Assembly (NCBI RefSeq): GCF_024172185.1
Contig: NZ_JAMZEC010000001.1
Location: 3,410,001-3,474,000, forward strand
Direction of reading: 5' to 3'
Source: Nonomuraea roseoviolacea subsp. carminata
GTDB lineage: Bacteria > Actinomycetota > Actinomycetes > Streptosporangiales > Streptosporangiaceae
Length of the DNA: 64,000 nt
The translations under genes and the position numbers were made by a program. The notes beneath the pieces were generated by a model that saw only the letters and a list, made by a program, of their open reading frames with translations, did no database searches and was not told the origin of the DNA. Shown here in pieces: positions 1-7,849 of this stretch. Positions within the stretch are counted from its first letter, which is position 1; every line of letters begins with the position of its first letter.

Positions 1-161
1 TCAAGTCCACCCTGAACTCGAGCAACCGCCTCTGCCTGGACGCCACCGGTGGCCGCGGCAACGGCATCCAGGTGTACCTGTGGCAGTGCGACCCGAACAA
101 CAACAACCAGAAGTTCGTGATCGGAGACGGCCAGATCGCCATCAAGGACACTTTGTCCTGA
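1..161 (+). CDS. C-terminal end of a ricin B-type lectin domain protein (partial)
   Basis: The reading frame begins before the window and ends at TGA 159-161, leaving 53 codons. The visible residues contain the beta-trefoil lectin signature CLDA...NG..V.LW.C....NQKF, which is typical of the last repeat of a ricin B-type (CBM13) carbohydrate-binding domain. In actinomycetes this domain is usually appended to secreted glycoside hydrolases or proteases, so the full protein is probably extracellular, but the catalytic part lies outside the window. Confidence 0.8.
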   Translation, partial: KSTLNSSNRLCLDATGGRGNGIQVYLWQCDPNNNNQKFVIGDGQIAIKDTLS

Positions 162-208
162 CCGATCGCTACCCTGACTCTCGTTGATCGCTTACGGGAG
201 AGGGCGCC

Positions 209-1210
209 GTGACGCAGGGACCCACCGCGGAAGCGCCGTCCCCGACGGGAGCGGCGCTGCGCTTCGGCGCGGTTCTGGCGGCCTCCGGACCGGTGATCCT
301 GACGGCCTTCGGGGTCGGGCGGCGGAGCGTCGGCTGGTTCTGCTCCGCCCCGGACCTCGCGGGTGAGGGCCCGTACGCGCTGGAGAGCACGCCGGGAGAG
401 CTGCTGTTCTGGGCGGTTCTCCTGCTGCCGGTCCTGCTGGCCGGTCTTCTCCTGCGCGGGTCGCGCCGGGCCACGCCGGCCGCCGTCGCGGCGGTCGGGG
501 TCGTGCTGGCGTTCGGGCTCTTCACCGCGTTCTTCCTGCCGGGTCTCGACCCGTGCACCGCGCGGTTACGCGCGGTCGTGCCGCCCTGGCCGTTGATCGT
601 CTGCTACCCGGTGGCCGCGGGAACGCTGCTCCTGGCGCCCCGCCCGCCCCCGGCACGCGGGTCCGCTCCGTGGACCCCGGTCCTGTGGGCGGGCGCCGCC
701 GGGGCGGCGGCATGGGCGGCGATGTTCCACCGCCTCCCGATCACGGCCGGCAGGTTCGAGGTCATCCTCTACGCCGGCAACACGACGCAATCGCCCTGGG
801 ACGGCCTCGTGTGGTGGTCCTGCGACGCTGACGTGATCGGCCTGCCGGTCGTCCTCGTCGCGCTGGCGGCGACCGCGGGAGCCACCGCACCTGCCCGGTG
901 GGGACGGGCCTTCGGCGCCGCGACCGCCGCGGTTCTCCTGCTCTCGCCGCTGCTCGACCTCGTGACGTACATGGCGCAGTGCGGCGACGAGTTCCCGTCG
1001 TTCCTCGCCGACTCGGTGCGATGGAACCTGCTCGTGGCGGCCGGCCTCGTCGCGGCGGCCATCCGGCGCCCCGGGATATCGGTCTCCCGAGCCGGGGCCG
1101 TCCACCTCGTACGGCGCTCGTGGGGGCGGGCGAAGGACCTCGCCGTCGTAGTAGTGATCGCAGCCGCCGCCGTCTGGCTGGTCGTCTCGTCCTTCACGCC
1201 GACCCGGTAG
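209..1210 (+). CDS. Multi-pass membrane protein of unknown function
   Basis: 333 aa from a GTG start preceded by GGGAGAGG. At least six to seven hydrophobic segments are visible (for example around residues 14-35, 64-83, 91-111, 126-143, 155-170, 200-220, 230-250, 270-285 and 305-325), so it is an integral membrane protein. No catalytic motif or family signature is recognised. It converges tail to tail with the DsbA-like gene, with only 9 bp between the two stops. A role in the neighbouring peptide locus cannot be inferred because it is separately transcribed. Confidence 0.6.
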   Translation: MTQGPTAEAPSPTGAALRFGAVLAASGPVILTAFGVGRRSVGWFCSAPDLAGEGPYALESTPGELLFWAVLLLPVLLAGLLLRGSRRATPAAVAAVGVVLAFGLFTAFFLPGLDPCTARLRAVVPPWPLIVCYPVAAGTLLLAPRPPPARGSAPWTPVLWAGAAGAAAWAAMFHRLPITAGRFEVILYAGNTTQSPWDGLVWWSCDADVIGLPVVLVALAATAGATAPARWGRAFGAATAAVLLLSPLLDLVTYMAQCGDEFPSFLADSVRWNLLVAAGLVAAAIRRPGISVSRAGAVHLVRRSWGRAKDLAVVVVIAAAAVWLVVSSFTPTR

Positions 1211-1219
1211 GGGGACGCT

Positions 1220-2047
1220 TCACTGCTTCGAGGCGCTCGGGGACGGGCTGGCGGACGCCGTGGACGTGGCGCTCTTCGTGAGCAGTTGCTCGAGGGACGA
1301 CGGGTCGCCGAAGATCTGCTGGACGGTCTCCTGGCTGAGCGGCTGGCCGTTCACCTTGAGGGTGGGGGTGCCCGTCACGTTCTGCGCCGCCGCGTACTGC
1401 GTGCTCTTGTCGACGTCGCCGGCCTTCTGCGCGCCGGTCACGCACGACTCGAAGGCCGGGGTGTAGAAGCCGAGATCACGGGCCCAGTTGAGCAGCTCCT
1501 TGTCGGCGAAGCCCTCCTTGCCTTCCTCGGGCTGGTAGGCGAACAAGGTCTTCGCGTACGACGGCCAATGGTCGGCGGGGGCGCACATGGCCGCGTTGGC
1601 GCCACGGCGGGAGACCGAGGGAACCGGTTCCTGGAAGTCCGGGGCCTTGAAGAGCTGGAAGGGGCGGTAGACGACCCTGACCTTGCCTTTCGCCGCGAGA
1701 CTCTTGACCTTGTCCCCGACCCGCTCCTCGAATCGCTTGCACATGGGGCACTGGAAGTCTTCGTAGATCTCCAGGGTCGGCTGGGTGACGTCCTGCTTGG
1801 ACATGAGGATCGAACCGTCGGACTGGCGGCTGATCGGCGCGAGGGGGCCGGTGTAGGCGACGGCCTTCTGATCGCTCTGGCTACTCCTGTTGACGACCAG
1901 CACCGCCACGACGACCACGACGGCGGCCACCAGCACACCGCTCAGCACCCCGACGATCAGCTTGCGCTGCTTGTCGCGTATCGCCTGGCGGCGCCGCTCC
2001 TCCGCAAGCCTCTCCCGGGCGGATCGCTGACGGGTGCTCTTACTCAT
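1220..2047 (-). CDS. Membrane-anchored DsbA-family thiol oxidoreductase
   Basis: 275 aa. A basic N-terminus (1-29) is followed by one transmembrane helix (about 30-52) and an extracytoplasmic thioredoxin fold with active site CPMC (C100-C103) and the cis-Pro motif GTPTL (227-230). Two further cysteines (C155, C202) lie in the helical insertion and could pair. The C-terminal tail is Ser/Ala/Pro-rich. It lies 50 bp downstream of the VKOR gene in the same direction; VKOR re-oxidising a DsbA-like thioredoxin is the standard actinobacterial pathway for making disulfides outside the membrane. The neighbouring cysteine-rich peptides are obvious candidate substrates (inference). Confidence 0.88.
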   Translation of the reverse strand: MSKSTRQRSARERLAEERRRQAIRDKQRKLIVGVLSGVLVAAVVVVVAVLVVNRSSQSDQKAVAYTGPLAPISRQSDGSILMSKQDVTQPTLEIYEDFQCPMCKRFEERVGDKVKSLAAKGKVRVVYRPFQLFKAPDFQEPVPSVSRRGANAAMCAPADHWPSYAKTLFAYQPEEGKEGFADKELLNWARDLGFYTPAFESCVTGAQKAGDVDKSTQYAAAQNVTGTPTLKVNGQPLSQETVQQIFGDPSSLEQLLTKSATSTASASPSPSASKQ

Positions 2048-2097
2048 TCTCTCTCCTCGCGGAAATCCATGGCGCCGGATTCAACACGCCGGTCGGG

Positions 2098-2586
2098 TCA
2101 CTGGGGCGAATCGGCGATGCGGCGGAGTTCTCCCGTCAGCACCAGGACGAACAGCAGCACGGTGAGCACATGGATCGCGGTGCACCACAGGCAGATCTTT
2201 CCCAGGATGATTTCGGCCGCGACCAGATAGACGACGAAAAGCACGCCCGCGACCACGCAGGCCAGTCGTCCCCACCTGAGAAGCGGACGGGAGGAACGTA
2301 TCGCGAACGGCAGGTTCAGCACGCCGAGGGCCAGGAAGAAAAGCAGGCCCAGCACGGGGAGGGGAACGCCGGCGAGTTCGGAGAACTTACTCGTGGTGAC
2401 CGACTCGCAGTCGATCGTCGCGCTTTTCGAGCACACCAGGACGACGTCGTTGTTGTAGTGGACGACGGCGAGATAGCTGGAAATCGCCAGCCCCGCCAGC
2501 ACCAGCGTTCCGACCACGACGGAGAGCCATCGGGGTTGCGTATAGCCCGCCTTCGGCACCCGCGGCGCGGCCTCGCTCGTTTCCAT
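2098..2586 (-). CDS. Vitamin K epoxide reductase (VKOR) family membrane protein
   Basis: 162 aa. The start chosen is ATG 2586, preceded by GGAAGGGA; the longer in-frame extension lacks a ribosome site. Four or five hydrophobic helices carry the VKOR hallmarks: a periplasmic-loop cysteine pair (C52, C60) and the redox motif CLWC (C132-C135). Such proteins pass electrons from a DsbA-like partner to quinone. The gene lies between the SARP regulator and the DsbA-like gene on the minus strand and is probably in an operon with them. Its divergent neighbour encodes a seven-cysteine peptide, which suggests dedicated oxidative folding. Confidence 0.9.
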   Translation of the reverse strand: METSEAAPRVPKAGYTQPRWLSVVVGTLVLAGLAISSYLAVVHYNNDVVLVCSKSATIDCESVTTSKFSELAGVPLPVLGLLFFLALGVLNLPFAIRSSRPLLRWGRLACVVAGVLFVVYLVAAEIILGKICLWCTAIHVLTVLLFVLVLTGELRRIADSPQ

Positions 2587-2717
2587 ATCGTCCCTTCCGG
2601 CCGGCTCCCCTGACGGAGCCCAAATAGCTGAAAGTGCCAGACGGCTCTCAGATGATGACACATCCCAAGAGGGCGCGGGGCCGGTCCCGGCGACGCCCCA
2701 CAAGGAGCACGGTCCGG

Positions 2718-3455
2718 TCAGAGAAGCACATCCTCATTCAACATGGCCTCGTACAAGGCGCGGAGCCGGCGTCCGGGTTCAGTGCCGAGTTCACGCACGA
2801 AAAGCTCGCGTCTTTGGTGGTAGAGTGCGATCGCCTCGTTGGGCCGGCCGTCACGGTATGTCGCCAGGAGAAGTTGGGCCAGCAATCCTTCCCTATAAGG
2901 ATGCTCCAGGGACACCTCAAAGATTTCGGGCAGAACCTCACGATGGCAGCCGCGGGCGATTTCGGCGTCGTACAGGTCCTCCATCGCCGCGAGTTTGATC
3001 TCGGTCAGGCGCGAGCGCTCGTGGAAGACGCCTTCCGCCGTCGTCAGCCCGTCGTAGGCGACGCCGCTCCACAGCGCGAGCGCCTCGCGCAACGTCCGGA
3101 TGCCCTCCGGTACGTGCCCCTCCGCCAGGCTGGCCCGGCCGCTGTCGACCAACCGCTCGAACACGTGGGCGTCGAGTTCCTCGGAATCGAGCGAGGCCTC
3201 GTATCCCGAACCGGACAGGGTGATCCTGCCGGGGTCGTCGAGCAGGCGGCGCAGGCAGCACACCTGCACTTGGAGATTCTTGCGCGCCGTACGGGGCGGA
3301 CGGTCTCCCCATAACAAATCGATGAGGTGGTCGGCGGATACGGGCCGGCCCTTCCGGGACAAGAGAATCGCCAGGAGATGGCGCGGCTTGGGCGGCAACG
3401 GAATCGCTACGTCATCCTTGCAGGTTTTCACCACACCCAGCACTTGGAATTGCAC
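2718..3455 (-). CDS. SARP-family transcriptional activator
   Basis: 245 aa, the size of single-module SARPs. Residues 1-90 form an OmpR-like winged helix (LGVV, RHLLAILLSRKGRPVS, LIDLLWGDRPP, LRRLLDD, YEASL) and residues 95-240 a bacterial transcriptional activation domain with the usual LREALALW, LYDAEIA, LATYRDGRPNEAIALYHQ and LGTEPG blocks. SARPs activate biosynthetic clusters from direct repeats upstream of target promoters. This gene is divergent from the first peptide gene across a 232-bp spacer, so it is the likely activator of the peptide locus (inference). Confidence 0.9.
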   Translation of the reverse strand: MQFQVLGVVKTCKDDVAIPLPPKPRHLLAILLSRKGRPVSADHLIDLLWGDRPPRTARKNLQVQVCCLRRLLDDPGRITLSGSGYEASLDSEELDAHVFERLVDSGRASLAEGHVPEGIRTLREALALWSGVAYDGLTTAEGVFHERSRLTEIKLAAMEDLYDAEIARGCHREVLPEIFEVSLEHPYREGLLAQLLLATYRDGRPNEAIALYHQRRELFVRELGTEPGRRLRALYEAMLNEDVLL

Positions 3456-3687
3456 CGGCCCCTCCTTGCGCCCCGTCAGCGGTCAAGCGTCCGAAGGCTA
3501 ACAAGGCAATCGGTCATATGCAATGCGATAGTGACAACCAGGCATGAGCGTGACACCGGAGCTACAAAGAGTGATATCAGCGCCCAGACCTGCACTTTAG
3601 CCAAATTTTTACCCGGCACAGCAACTCTGCAGGAACCGAAGAAGTGGCCGCAGATGGCCACTGTTCCACTGCGAGAGGAGTGAGGTC
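3456..3687. promoter_or_regulatory. Divergent control region between SARP gene and cysteine-rich peptide gene 1
   Basis: 232-bp AT-richer spacer that must hold promoters for both directions. Candidate SARP half sites are GTGACAA at 3531 and GTGACAC at 3550, and GGTCA at 3481 and 3512; their spacing does not match the classic 11/22-bp rule, so this is only suggestive. The peptide gene has a good ribosome site (GAGGAG) at 3676-3681. Confidence 0.4.
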
Positions 3688-3852
3688 ATGTTCGGCAAGT
3701 TCCAGGAGCTCGGAGCACAACTGATTGCCCGCCTTATCCCGGCGGTCGAGGCATCCGCGAGCTGTGTGCCGCAGTGCTACGCCCAGTGCTGGCAGTGCAA
3801 CTACGGACCCTGTCAGGTCTGGACCGACTGCCACGTCAGCTGCAACGGCTGA
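3688..3852 (+). CDS. Cysteine-rich secreted peptide precursor 1
   Basis: 54 aa from ATG 3688 after GAGGAGTGAGGTC. The N-terminal part (1-24) is a short amphipathic/hydrophobic leader with the pattern LGA.LI..L.P.VEASA. The remaining 30 residues hold seven cysteines spaced C-x3-C-x3-C-x2-C-x4-C-x5-C-x3-C around a central CYAQCWQCNY. ASA immediately before the core fits a signal-peptidase-type A-x-A cleavage site. The same architecture and identical cysteine spacing recur in the gene at 7591-7752. It is the first gene of a run encoding MauE, thioredoxin, ABC exporter and signal peptidase. I infer a disulfide-stabilised secreted peptide (bacteriocin, toxin or signal). No known family is recognised. 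Confidence 0.85.
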   Translation: MFGKFQELGAQLIARLIPAVEASASCVPQCYAQCWQCNYGPCQVWTDCHVSCNG

Positions 3853-3865
3853 GGTAATCGTCTCT

Positions 3866-3898
3866 CTTGGGCGGGGAGTGCGGAAGTCTCCGCCCAAG
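3866..3898 (+). terminator. Hairpin after peptide gene 1 (attenuator-like)
   Basis: A perfect 9-bp stem, CTTGGGCGG (3866-3874) with CCGCCCAAG (3890-3898), and a 15-nt loop lie 13 bp after the peptide stop and 31 bp before the MauE gene. There is no strong T tract. It fits a partial terminator or mRNA-stabilising hairpin that would keep the peptide transcript more abundant than the downstream processing genes. Confidence 0.6.
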
Positions 3899-3929
3899 GG
3901 GGGCTTGACAATAAGCGAGGAGCCCGGAT

Positions 3930-4466
3930 ATGCGGCATGCCGCTTACGGCATCGATGCAATGCTCGCATTTATATTTCTCGCCTCGTTCATCGGTAAAAC
4001 AGTGCCGCGTGGCGCTTTCGACAGATTCACGACCGCCGTCGCCGAGATGCGGCTGGTCCCCCCGCGACTCGGACGCGGGGTCGCCCGGCTGGTGGTCGCC
4101 GCGGAGCTCCTCGTCCTCGCCCTGCTCGTGACCCCGTTGCGGGCGACCGCGTGTCTTGGCCTGGCGGGAGCGGCGGCGCTGCTCGGGGGCTTCTCGGCCG
4201 CCATCGGTACGGCACTGCGCGACGGGACGCGGCGGCCATGTCACTGCTTCGGGCGGTCCACCACCCCCATGGGGATCCATCACGTCGTACGGAACATCAC
4301 CCTGGCCTGCCTCGCGCTCGCCGGCCTCGCCTTCCACGCGATGAACGACGCGTACCGCCCGGCCGACAGCTGGGCCGCCATCGCCGTCGGCCTGGTCCTG
4401 GGCGGGTTGCTCGCGGCGCTGGACGACATCTACGAGCTGTTCAAGCCCATGAGCCGGGCTGCCTAG
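3930..4466 (+). CDS. MauE/DoxX-like redox-associated membrane protein
   Basis: 178 aa with four hydrophobic helices. The family hallmark CHCFG (C104, C106) follows the third helix, as in MauE-type proteins needed for disulfide handling during maturation of methylamine dehydrogenase. The ATG start has GAGG upstream. It is 34 bp ahead of a thioredoxin-like gene, and the MauE-MauD pairing is well known for delivering or removing electrons from extracytoplasmic disulfides. Here the likely client is the cysteine-rich peptide pair that brackets the operon (inference). Confidence 0.85.
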   Translation: MRHAAYGIDAMLAFIFLASFIGKTVPRGAFDRFTTAVAEMRLVPPRLGRGVARLVVAAELLVLALLVTPLRATACLGLAGAAALLGGFSAAIGTALRDGTRRPCHCFGRSTTPMGIHHVVRNITLACLALAGLAFHAMNDAYRPADSWAAIAVGLVLGGLLAALDDIYELFKPMSRAA

Positions 4467-4500
4467 TCCCGGACGACCCAGCACATCGAGGAGAGTTCCT

Positions 4501-5043
4501 ATGTCCATCGCAGCCGTCGTGGCGATGTTGGCGGCATTGCTCGGAGTCCTGAATCTCGCCCTCATGCTCGGCGTGATACGCAGACTGCGCGAGCACACCG
4601 AGTTGCTCAGCCGGGCCCCGGAGGGCACCGCCTCGATCGGCAGGGGCGAAGCCGTCGACGCCTTCGACGCGGTCACCGTGGACGGGGAGACGGTGTCCCG
4701 CGAATCGCTGCTCGACGGCTCCGTCGTGGCCTTCTTCTCGGCCACCTGCGCTCCCTGCCAGGAACGCCTGCCCAAGTTCGTCGCCTACGCCAGGACGCTG
4801 CCCGAGGGGCGCAGGCAGGCGCTGGCCGTCGTGATAGGCGAGGGTGAGGATCTCGACGGCTTCGTCACGGCCCTCGGCCCGGTGGCCCGCGTCGTCGTGG
4901 AGAAGGCCAGCGATCCGGTCAACTCGGCGTTCGGCGTGCAGAGATATCCGGTCGTCCTCGCCGTGGCGCGTGACGACAGAGGCCGGCTGACCGTACGCAG
5001 CGACCGGGTGAACCTCAATCGGCCGGCTCCTGTGGCAGCATGA
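4501..5043 (+). CDS. TlpA/MauD-like membrane-anchored thioredoxin
   Basis: 180 aa. An N-terminal transmembrane helix (about 3-26) precedes a thioredoxin fold with the active-site motif CAPC (C83-C86) inside VVAFFSATCAPCQ. A late Val-Gln-Arg-Tyr-Pro segment fits the cis-Pro position (RYPVVL). The ribosome site GAGGAGAG sits just upstream of ATG 4501. The stop overlaps the ABC transporter start (ATGA at 5040-5043), so the two are translationally coupled. It probably works with the preceding MauE-like protein as reductase or isomerase for peptide disulfides. Confidence 0.85.
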   Translation: MSIAAVVAMLAALLGVLNLALMLGVIRRLREHTELLSRAPEGTASIGRGEAVDAFDAVTVDGETVSRESLLDGSVVAFFSATCAPCQERLPKFVAYARTLPEGRRQALAVVIGEGEDLDGFVTALGPVARVVVEKASDPVNSAFGVQRYPVVLAVARDDRGRLTVRSDRVNLNRPAPVAA

Positions 5044-6938
5044 CCCGCCCGGGGACGCGGCTCCGGCGTGGGCATGGGGTCGGCCTCCGGACGCCGTCGT
5101 GGGCACTCGGCGGGCTGGCCGCCTGGTCGCTCGCCATCGCGGCGGCACCCGGCGTGCTGGCGCTCCACGTGGCGGCCACACTCGCCGTGGGGCTCGCCCC
5201 TGTCTTCATCGCCTGGCAGCTGAAGCTGGTCATCGACGGCATCGCGGACGCCGCGTCCCGCACGGGCGTGCTCATCGGTCCGGTGCTCGGCCTGGCCGTG
5301 GGCGGGCTGGTGGTGTCGGTGGTCCCGCAGGTGATCCGCTTCCTGCGCGGAGAGATGGATCGGCGGGTCGGGCTGCTGGCGCAGGACCGTCTCTTCACAG
5401 CGGTCGAGCGGCTCCCCGGGCTCGCCCCCTTCGAGGACCCCGGCTTCCTGGACCGACTCAGGCTGGCCGTGCAGTCCACGAGCACGTCGCCGTACCCGAA
5501 CCAGGCGCTCGACGGCATGGTGGGGACGGTGCAGTCGACGGTCGTGGCGCTCGGCTTCCTCGGCACGATGCTGACGCTGAGCCCGCCGATGGCAGCGCTG
5601 GTCCTGGCCGCCGGCCTGCCCGCGCTCGGCGCGCAGCTCGCGCTCTCGCGGGCCAACGCGCGGATGTAGGGGAGAATCGGGCCGGTCGAGCGCCGGGAGT
5701 TCTTCTACGCGAGCCTGCTCTCCACGGTCGAGGCGGCCAAGGAGATCCGGTTGTTCGGCATCGGCCCCTTCCTGCGGGCCCGGATGCTCGACCACCGGAA
5801 TCGAGCCAACCATGCGAAGCAGGCAGTGGCCAAGCGGGAGGTCATGACCCAGCTCGCGCTGAGCTCGCTGTCGGCCGTGCTGGCCGGCGGGGGCCTGGTC
5901 TGGGCGGTTCTGGCGGCGGGGGCCGGCGAGCTGACGCCGGGCGCCGTGGCCGTCTTCGTCGCCGCGGTCTCGGGGACGCAGAACGCGCTGGTCACGCTCA
6001 CGATCGACGTCGCCAGGACGCATCACAGCCTGCTGATGTTCGGGCACTACCGCGAGGTGACGACCGCCGCCCCTGATCCGGTACGACCTGGGTCGCTGCT
6101 CCCGGCTCCCCTGCGGACCGGGATCGAGCTGCGCGACGTGTGGTTCCGCTACTCGGAGAGGCATCCGTGGATCCTGCGGGGCGTCGACCTGTTCATCCCC
6201 GCGGCCACGAGCATCTCCCTGGTGGGACTGAACGGGGCCGGCAAGTCCACACTCGTGAAGCTGCTCTGCCGCTTCTACGATCCCACCCGCGGCCGGATCC
6301 TGTGGGACGGCATCGACATCCGGCTCTTCGACGTCTCGGCGTACCGCGACCGGATCGGCGCGGTCTTCCAGGACTACATGCACTACGACATGACAGCCGA
6401 GGAGAACATCGCTCTCGGCGATCTCAGGGCACTGGATGACCACCCACGCCTGGCCGACGCGGCCCGCAGGGCCGGGATCCACGAGGCCCTGTCCGCTCTG
6501 CCCCATGGGTACGGCACGCTGCTCTCGCGCACGTACTTCAGCGAGGCCGACAAGGACGATCCCGACACGGGCCTGGTGCTGTCCGAGGGGCAATGGCAGC
6601 GCCTGTCGCTGGCCCGCGGCCTCCTCCGCGACGATCGCGACGTGATGATCCTCGACGAGCCGTCCGCGGGCCTGGACGCCCAGGCCGAGGACGAGATCCA
6701 CAGCTCGTTGCGAAGCTGTCGAGCGGGCAGGATCAGCGTGCTGATCTCTCATCGGCTGAACGCCGTGAGACACGCGGACATGATCGTCGTGCTCGGCGAC
6801 GGGCGCATCGCCGAGTCCGGTCGCCATGCCGAGCTGCTGTCGGCCGACGGCGAGTACGCGAGGCTCTTCCGGCTGCAGTCCGCCGGCTACGGGCCGGACA
6901 ACGAAGGCGCAACTCTAGGCGGAGGTGTTCTTCCTTGA
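5040..6938 (+). pseudogene. Exporter-type ABC transporter (TM + ATPase) with in-frame TAG
   Basis: A single frame of 632 codons encodes an ABC exporter half-molecule: a transmembrane domain (codons 1-330), Walker A GLNGAGKST near codon 400, Q-loop, signature LSEGQ near 513 and Walker B VMILDEP near 534. Codon 210 is TAG (5667-5669), between LALSRANARM and GRIGPVERREFF. The frame is unchanged on both sides and the sequence continues the family pattern, so a TGG (Trp) to TAG change is the simplest explanation. Without suppression the ATPase half could only be made from an internal start (for example ATG 5751). It is coupled to the thioredoxin gene by ATGA and to the signal peptidase by a TTGA overlap. 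It probably exported the cysteine-rich peptides. Confidence 0.85.
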
Positions 6939-7495
6939 TCGTGGCGATCGTGGTGTTCGCGGGACTCGTCACCGCGTTCGCGGGCGCCGTCTACTCATTC
7001 GCCCACGGCGTCGTCGTCTCCGGGGCATTGTGCTGCGTCACCGTTCTGCTCTGCGGAAGCGCGCTCGTCTTCAGGGCCGTCGCCCGCGGAAGATTCGCCA
7101 GCGTCACGGTACGGGGAATGAGCATGGAACCCGCCTACCGGCAGGGCGAGCGCGTACTCGTGTCACGGCGGTCGCCCTTGCGCGTGGGAGGGGTGGTCGT
7201 GGTGGAGCAGCCCACCGAGAGCGGCGAGTGGCTCGGCGCTCCGCTCCGACCCGGGGCCGCCGCGAAGGAGATCTCACGACGACGCTGGCTGATCAAACGC
7301 ATCGCCGCGCTTCCCGGTGACGAGATCAGGAGCGAACATCTTCCCCACTCCCCACGCGCCTACGGCCGCGCAGTGCCCGCGGGCAGCCTGGTGCTGCTGG
7401 GCGACAATCGCCGGGTCAGCTTCGATTCGCGCTCGATAGGCTTTTTCCCCGCCGAAAGAGTACTGGGCGTGGTCGTTCAACCGACACGCGAGTGA
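6935..7495 (+). CDS. S26 family signal peptidase I
   Basis: 186 aa from TTG 6935, with GGAGG 9 bp upstream, overlapping the ABC stop codon. Two N-terminal membrane segments (about 1-23 and 26-47) precede the catalytic box VRGMSMEPAY with nucleophile Ser63. The general base Lys121 lies in LIKRIAALPGDE, and the conserved GDNR..S.DSR block follows. All catalytic parts of type I signal peptidase are present. A dedicated leader peptidase next to peptides whose leaders end in A-S-A strongly suggests that it cuts them (inference). Confidence 0.9.
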   Translation: MIVAIVVFAGLVTAFAGAVYSFAHGVVVSGALCCVTVLLCGSALVFRAVARGRFASVTVRGMSMEPAYRQGERVLVSRRSPLRVGGVVVVEQPTESGEWLGAPLRPGAAAKEISRRRWLIKRIAALPGDEIRSEHLPHSPRAYGRAVPAGSLVLLGDNRRVSFDSRSIGFFPAERVLGVVVQPTRE

Positions 7496-7590
7496 CCCAT
7501 TTATGACGCCTCATGAATTAGCTGGATCTTAACCACCGGGTGAAACTATTCCTCTGACAATCCACTCACCGCCTGAAAGAAGGGATTGAC

Positions 7591-7752
7591 ATGTTGAGGA
7601 ATATCGAATCGGTCGGGGCCAGGCTCATCGGCCTGTTCGTCCCCAAGGTCGAGGCGTCGGCCGGCTGCGCCTACATGTGCTACGCGAGCTGCTGGCAGTG
7701 CAACTACAACAGTTGCATCCAGTACACCAACTGCTCCATCAAGTGCCTGTGA
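7591..7752 (+). CDS. Cysteine-rich secreted peptide precursor 2
   Basis: 53 aa from ATG 7591, with AAGAAGGG upstream. The leader (1-24) matches precursor 1 in the pattern VGARLI.L.VPKVEASA. The 29-residue core has seven cysteines with exactly the same spacing, C-x3-C-x3-C-x2-C-x4-C-x5-C-x3-C, and the shared centre CYASCWQCNY. Outside the cysteines and this centre the cores differ, as expected of diverged paralogues under structural constraint. It closes the operon after the signal peptidase (95 bp spacer) and is followed by a strong terminator. An odd cysteine number in both peptides would allow an inter-peptide disulfide. Confidence 0.85.
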   Translation: MLRNIESVGARLIGLFVPKVEASAGCAYMCYASCWQCNYNSCIQYTNCSIKCL

Positions 7753-7810
7753 GCGGACGGCTCTGAGCGCGGGGCCGGAACATCAGACGTCGAGGCCCGC
7801 AAAAGTGCGA

Positions 7811-7843
7811 CGGCTCCGCGGATCGGTGAAATCCGCGGAGCCG
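7811..7843. terminator. Strong bidirectional terminator
   Basis: A 13-bp perfect stem (7811-7823 with 7831-7843, arms reading CGGCTCCGCGGAT and its complement) with a 7-nt loop is followed on the plus strand by TTTCCCTT. It lies between the convergent ends of peptide gene 2 and the 224-aa gene and can serve both. Confidence 0.8.
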
Positions 7844-7849
7844 TTTCCC

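Noticed and set aside
4785..6827. 680-codon open frame on the minus strand opposite the ABC transporter
   Set aside because: Low-complexity His/Arg/Gln/Gly-rich translation antisense to clear thioredoxin and ABC domains; a GC-bias artefact.
3688..7752. Lanthipeptide, thiopeptide or lasso-peptide cluster
   Set aside because: No LanB/LanC/LanM, YcaO, radical SAM, RRE-type or transglutaminase-like protease gene lies in the locus; the enzymes are all thiol-redox, export and signal-peptidase types.
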